18,940 nt of DNA, from NCBI GenBank assembly GCA_017476965.1, contig JAFUXX010000030.1, forward strand, positions 1 to 18,940, read 5' to 3'. The notes beneath the pieces are model-generated. The model ran no database searches. It worked only from the letters and a program-made list of their open reading frames with translations, and was not told where the DNA came from. The stretch's first letter is position 1; every line of letters begins with the position of its first letter. Origin of the DNA: Kiritimatiellia bacterium. Its GTDB lineage: Bacteria; Verrucomicrobiota; Kiritimatiellia; RFP12; UBA3636. Below, in pieces: positions 16,518-18,940 of the stretch. The position numbers were made by a program, and so were the translations under genes.

Positions 16518-17350
16518 CCGCCTAGCAGGAAGCGCTCGACCGCCGCGGCAACGCCGTCGTCGTCGTTCGACGGGGCGACCCAGTCCGCGGCGGCGAGCAC
16601 TTCGGGCGCGGAGTTGGCCATCGCCACGCCGACGCCCGCCGCGCGTATCATCGAAAGGTCGTTCATGCCGTCGCCGAGCGCGATCGCGTTTTCGACGTCG
16701 CGGCCGACGGCGGCGCAGAACTTGCGCAGCGCTTCGCCCTTGTGCGCGCCCGGTGCGTTGAACTCGAAAAGGCGCGGGTGCGACGTGGTGGCGACGAGGT
16801 CCGGCGCGACGCTTTTCACGGCCGCGGCGACTTCCGGGAAAAGCGCGGGGTCTTTCGCGAACGCGAGGATTTTCTGCACTCCGAGGCCGGTCGCGCGCAG
16901 GTGCGCCGCCACGTCGGGCACGTGGCGGCGGAGATTCAGGATCATGTCGAGGTAGTGCGCGTCCGGGGCGTATTCGGCCGCCGCCGCGGCCGAGGCTTCG
17001 GAGTTGAGGCCCCAGTTGTCCACGTAGCACTCGGGCAGGACGTCGAACCGCGCGAGGACGTCGAACACGGCGAGCGCTTCTTCGAGCGGCACGAGCGCCT
17101 GCGCGACGGAGCGGCCGTTCGCGGCGTCCCATATCTGCGCGCCGTTGATCGTGATCGCGTAGCGGACGAAAGGCAGCTCGCGCACCTGCCGCGGCATGGC
17201 ACCGAAGAAGCGCCCCGTGGTGGGCACGTCGTGCGCGCCGCGCGCGGCGGCCGCGGCCAGGGCCGCGCGGTTGCGCTCCGAGAGGTTCTTGTCCGAGTCG
17301 AGCAGCGTGCCGTCGAGGTCGAGGGCGACAATGGCTTTTTCCGGTTGCAT
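16451..17350 (-). CDS. Cof-type HAD-superfamily phosphatase
   Basis: 299 aa. HAD motif I is VALDLDGTLLDSD (D11, D13), motif II the threonine of VPTTGRFFG, motif III lysine in the GAHKGEAL block, and motif IV GDGMNDLSMI (two aspartates). The middle region (about 85-200) is the C2-type cap typical of the Cof/YbiV group. These are cytoplasmic Mg-dependent phosphatases acting on sugar phosphates or related metabolites; substrate cannot be assigned. ATG 17350 was chosen because it directly precedes the motif I strand. It lies 11 bp after dnaB on the same strand, likely cotranscribed. The last ~25 residues (GREEERSSAQPSPPSSPSEP) are low-complexity and antisense to the end of the pseudopilin gene. 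Confidence 0.88.
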   Translation of the reverse strand: MQPEKAIVALDLDGTLLDSDKNLSERNRAALAAAAARGAHDVPTTGRFFGAMPRQVRELPFVRYAITINGAQIWDAANGRSVAQALVPLEEALAVFDVLARFDVLPECYVDNWGLNSEASAAAAAEYAPDAHYLDMILNLRRHVPDVAAHLRATGLGVQKILAFAKDPALFPEVAAAVKSVAPDLVATTSHPRLFEFNAPGAHKGEALRKFCAAVGRDVENAIALGDGMNDLSMIRAAGVGVAMANSAPEVLAAADWVAPSNDDDGVAAAVERFLLGGQGREEERSSAQPSPPSSPSEP

Positions 17351-17361
17351 GGCGCTGGCGT

Positions 17362-18834
17362 CTAGCGGTCGGCCGGGTTGTCGACGTCGCCGCCGAGGTA
17401 GTTGGAAAAGCGCGTGAGGGAGTCCTCGAAGTTGAGGTTCACTTCGCCTGTTGCGCCGTTGCGGTTCTTGGCGACGTCCACGATCGCGAGGTTGGGGATT
17501 TCGGAACCGCGCGAACCGGGGTACTTGCACGGGCGGCGCAGGAGGAGGACGACGTCGGCGTCCTGCTCGATCGAACCGGAGTCGCGCAGGTCGGAGAGGC
17601 GCGGGCGCGACTCCTTGTCGCGCTTTTCGGCGTCGCGCGAGAGCTGGGAAAGGACTATCACCGGCACGTCCAGTTCCTTGGCCATGGCCTTGATGCCGGC
17701 GGAAATCTTCGTCGTTTCGAGCTGCCGGCCTTCGCCCTGCGCTTCGCGCGAACCGAGCAGCTGGAGGTAGTCCACCATGATCAGCTTCACGTCGTGGCGC
17801 TTCTTCATGCGGCGGGCGCGGGCGCGCAGGTCGTTGATGTCGAGGCCGCCGGTGTCGTCGACGAAGAACGGCGCGTTCATCAGTTCCCCGGCCGCCTTGT
17901 TCAGCTTTTCGCGCATCTGCACGAGTTCGGACGCGGTGGCCTTGCGCTTGTCAACGATTTTGGTGAACGGCACGCCGGATAGTGTGCAGAGGAGGCGCGA
18001 AATCAGCGCGTCCGTGGACATTTCGCACGAGAACACGAGGACGGGCAGCCTGTTGGATCCCGGCGGGCGCGAGCGGTCGGCGCCGGCGCGCTTCTTGCCG
18101 TTGCAGTCCACGTCGAGCGCGAGCGAGGTGCAGATGTTCATCGCGAGCGACGTTTTGCCCATCGACGGGCGCGCCGCGAGCACGATCATTTCCGAGTTGC
18201 GCAGGCCCTGGATTTTCGCGTCGAGGTCCTTGAACCCGGTCGAAAGGCCGTTCATGCCGCTCGTGTCGGACATGAGGCGGTCGATCTTGCCGAACGTGGC
18301 GAGGAGCGACTCCTTGAACGTCGGCAGCGTGCGCGTCTCGTTTTCGGAAATCGCGAACATCGCCTCCTGCGCGTCGGAAAGGATCTGCGAAACCGACCTG
18401 TCCGGCGAATAGCACTTGTCGATCGCGGTCGAAGCGATGTCCGCGATGCGGCGCAGCACGTGCTTCTGGCGCAGTATGTCGGCGTAGAACTCCGCGTGGG
18501 CGACGACGATCTCGCCTTCGACGAGGCGCTCCACGGCCGACGGCCCGCCGACTTCTTCGAGCCGGCCGGACTCCTGCAGCGCGGAAATCACGGTGACGGC
18601 GTCCACCCCCTGCGACTTGCCTTCGTACAGGTCGCGCGCGGTTTCGTAGACCGTGCGGTTGCCTTCGACGTAGAACCACTCCGGCGTGGCGTGCAGGCCG
18701 GCGAGCATTTCGAACGTCTTTTCGGGGGCGAGCAGGATCGCGCCGAGCACGGCGCGCTCCGCTTCCATGCTGTACGGGGGGATGCGGACGGGCGGGGCGT
18801 CGTCGCGGCGGGGCTGTCTGGTGCGCGGGGGCAT
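17362..18834 (-). CDS. dnaB: Replicative DNA helicase DnaB
   Basis: 490 aa. The N-terminal domain starts PPYSMEAERAVLGAILL, the usual DnaB beginning, and covers residues ~18-170. The RecA-like ATPase follows: STGFKDLDAKIQGLRNSEMIVLAARPSMGKTSLAMN (Walker A ~221-229), FSCEMS (269-273), KLIMVDYLQLL (Walker B), SQLSRDAEKR and LRDSGSIEQDADVVLLLRR. DnaB is the ring-shaped hexamer that unwinds DNA at the replication fork. An extra ~20 residues (DCNGKKRAGADRSRPPGSNR, ~243-262) sit between the Walker A helix and the next strand; most DnaB proteins are shorter there. ATG 18834 has GGAG about 10 bp ahead. The first ~15 residues are basic and not conserved. The HAD gene follows by 11 bp. Confidence 0.95.
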   Translation of the reverse strand: MPPRTRQPRRDDAPPVRIPPYSMEAERAVLGAILLAPEKTFEMLAGLHATPEWFYVEGNRTVYETARDLYEGKSQGVDAVTVISALQESGRLEEVGGPSAVERLVEGEIVVAHAEFYADILRQKHVLRRIADIASTAIDKCYSPDRSVSQILSDAQEAMFAISENETRTLPTFKESLLATFGKIDRLMSDTSGMNGLSTGFKDLDAKIQGLRNSEMIVLAARPSMGKTSLAMNICTSLALDVDCNGKKRAGADRSRPPGSNRLPVLVFSCEMSTDALISRLLCTLSGVPFTKIVDKRKATASELVQMREKLNKAAGELMNAPFFVDDTGGLDINDLRARARRMKKRHDVKLIMVDYLQLLGSREAQGEGRQLETTKISAGIKAMAKELDVPVIVLSQLSRDAEKRDKESRPRLSDLRDSGSIEQDADVVLLLRRPCKYPGSRGSEIPNLAIVDVAKNRNGATGEVNLNFEDSLTRFSNYLGGDVDNPADR

Positions 18835-18940
18835 CGCGGAAATCTCCGGAAGGGAAAAAGGCGGAAAAGGGGAGGGAAACGCGGCGGCGCGGAGGCGCCC
18901 GCGCCGCCCTGCGGCCCGTGGTGCGGCCGCGGCCGGGAGG
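18835..18940. other. Window end upstream of dnaB, no gene assigned
   Basis: 106 bp, with a purine-rich stretch on the + strand (18849-18879) and very GC-rich DNA beyond. It would carry the dnaB leader or the end of an upstream - strand gene. One - strand frame stays open to the window edge but shows no recognisable motif. Confidence 0.5.

Overview
The window is 18.9 kb of GC-rich DNA (mostly about two-thirds G+C by eye) from a bacterial chromosome. Housekeeping genes at both ends flank an accessory stretch with defence, toxin-antitoxin and repeat sequences. Host assignment is an inference from gene content, not a search. The DUF1570-like secreted zinc protease, the GspG-type pseudopilin and dispersed GC hairpin repeats that translate to 'GILPAE...AGSPRSD' peptides all suggest the PVC superphylum (Verrucomicrobiota, Kiritimatiellota, Lentisphaerota or Planctomycetota).

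Left part (1-3060): the 3' end of ruvC and a 41-residue single-helix membrane ORF on the + strand converge on a - strand pair, a secreted HExxH metalloprotease followed by rluD. Positions 3060-3552 carry no convincing gene but hold an AT-rich perfect inverted repeat and a pair of 15-bp direct repeats.

Positions 3553-6492 form a compact divergent module. On the - strand are a truncated RelA/SpoT-type HD protein and a fusion of an ADP-ribosylglycohydrolase (ARH/DraG) domain with a Nudix domain of ADP-ribose type. On the + strand is an XRE regulator whose ImmA/IrrE-like C-terminal domain has lost its HExxH metal site. The shared AT-rich promoter region contains an 8-bp inverted repeat next to the - strand -35 box. 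This is the most novel-looking system here: removal of ADP-ribose from a target, hydrolysis of the released ADP-ribose, and a possible alarmone-related partner, under a stress-type regulator. An EamA/DMT-type transporter (6511-7443, -) follows, convergent with the regulator.

Positions 7745-13840 look like a defence or accessory island. It holds a DUF4143 AAA ATPase with a large palindromic promoter, a VapBC-like toxin-antitoxin pair, a single-chain MmeI-like restriction-modification enzyme with two in-frame insertions of the dispersed repeat, and a run of decayed genes: a 47-codon ORF, a truncated RhuM-family gene and an internally deleted NERD nuclease-like gene.

Right part (13916-18834): a promoter at 13916-13944 drives a tight + strand operon of an RlmL-like rRNA methyltransferase, a nucleotidyltransferase and a GspG-type pseudopilin. 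It converges with, and slightly overlaps, a - strand pair of dnaB followed by a Cof-type HAD phosphatase. No tRNA, rRNA, CRISPR array or transposase gene was recognised.
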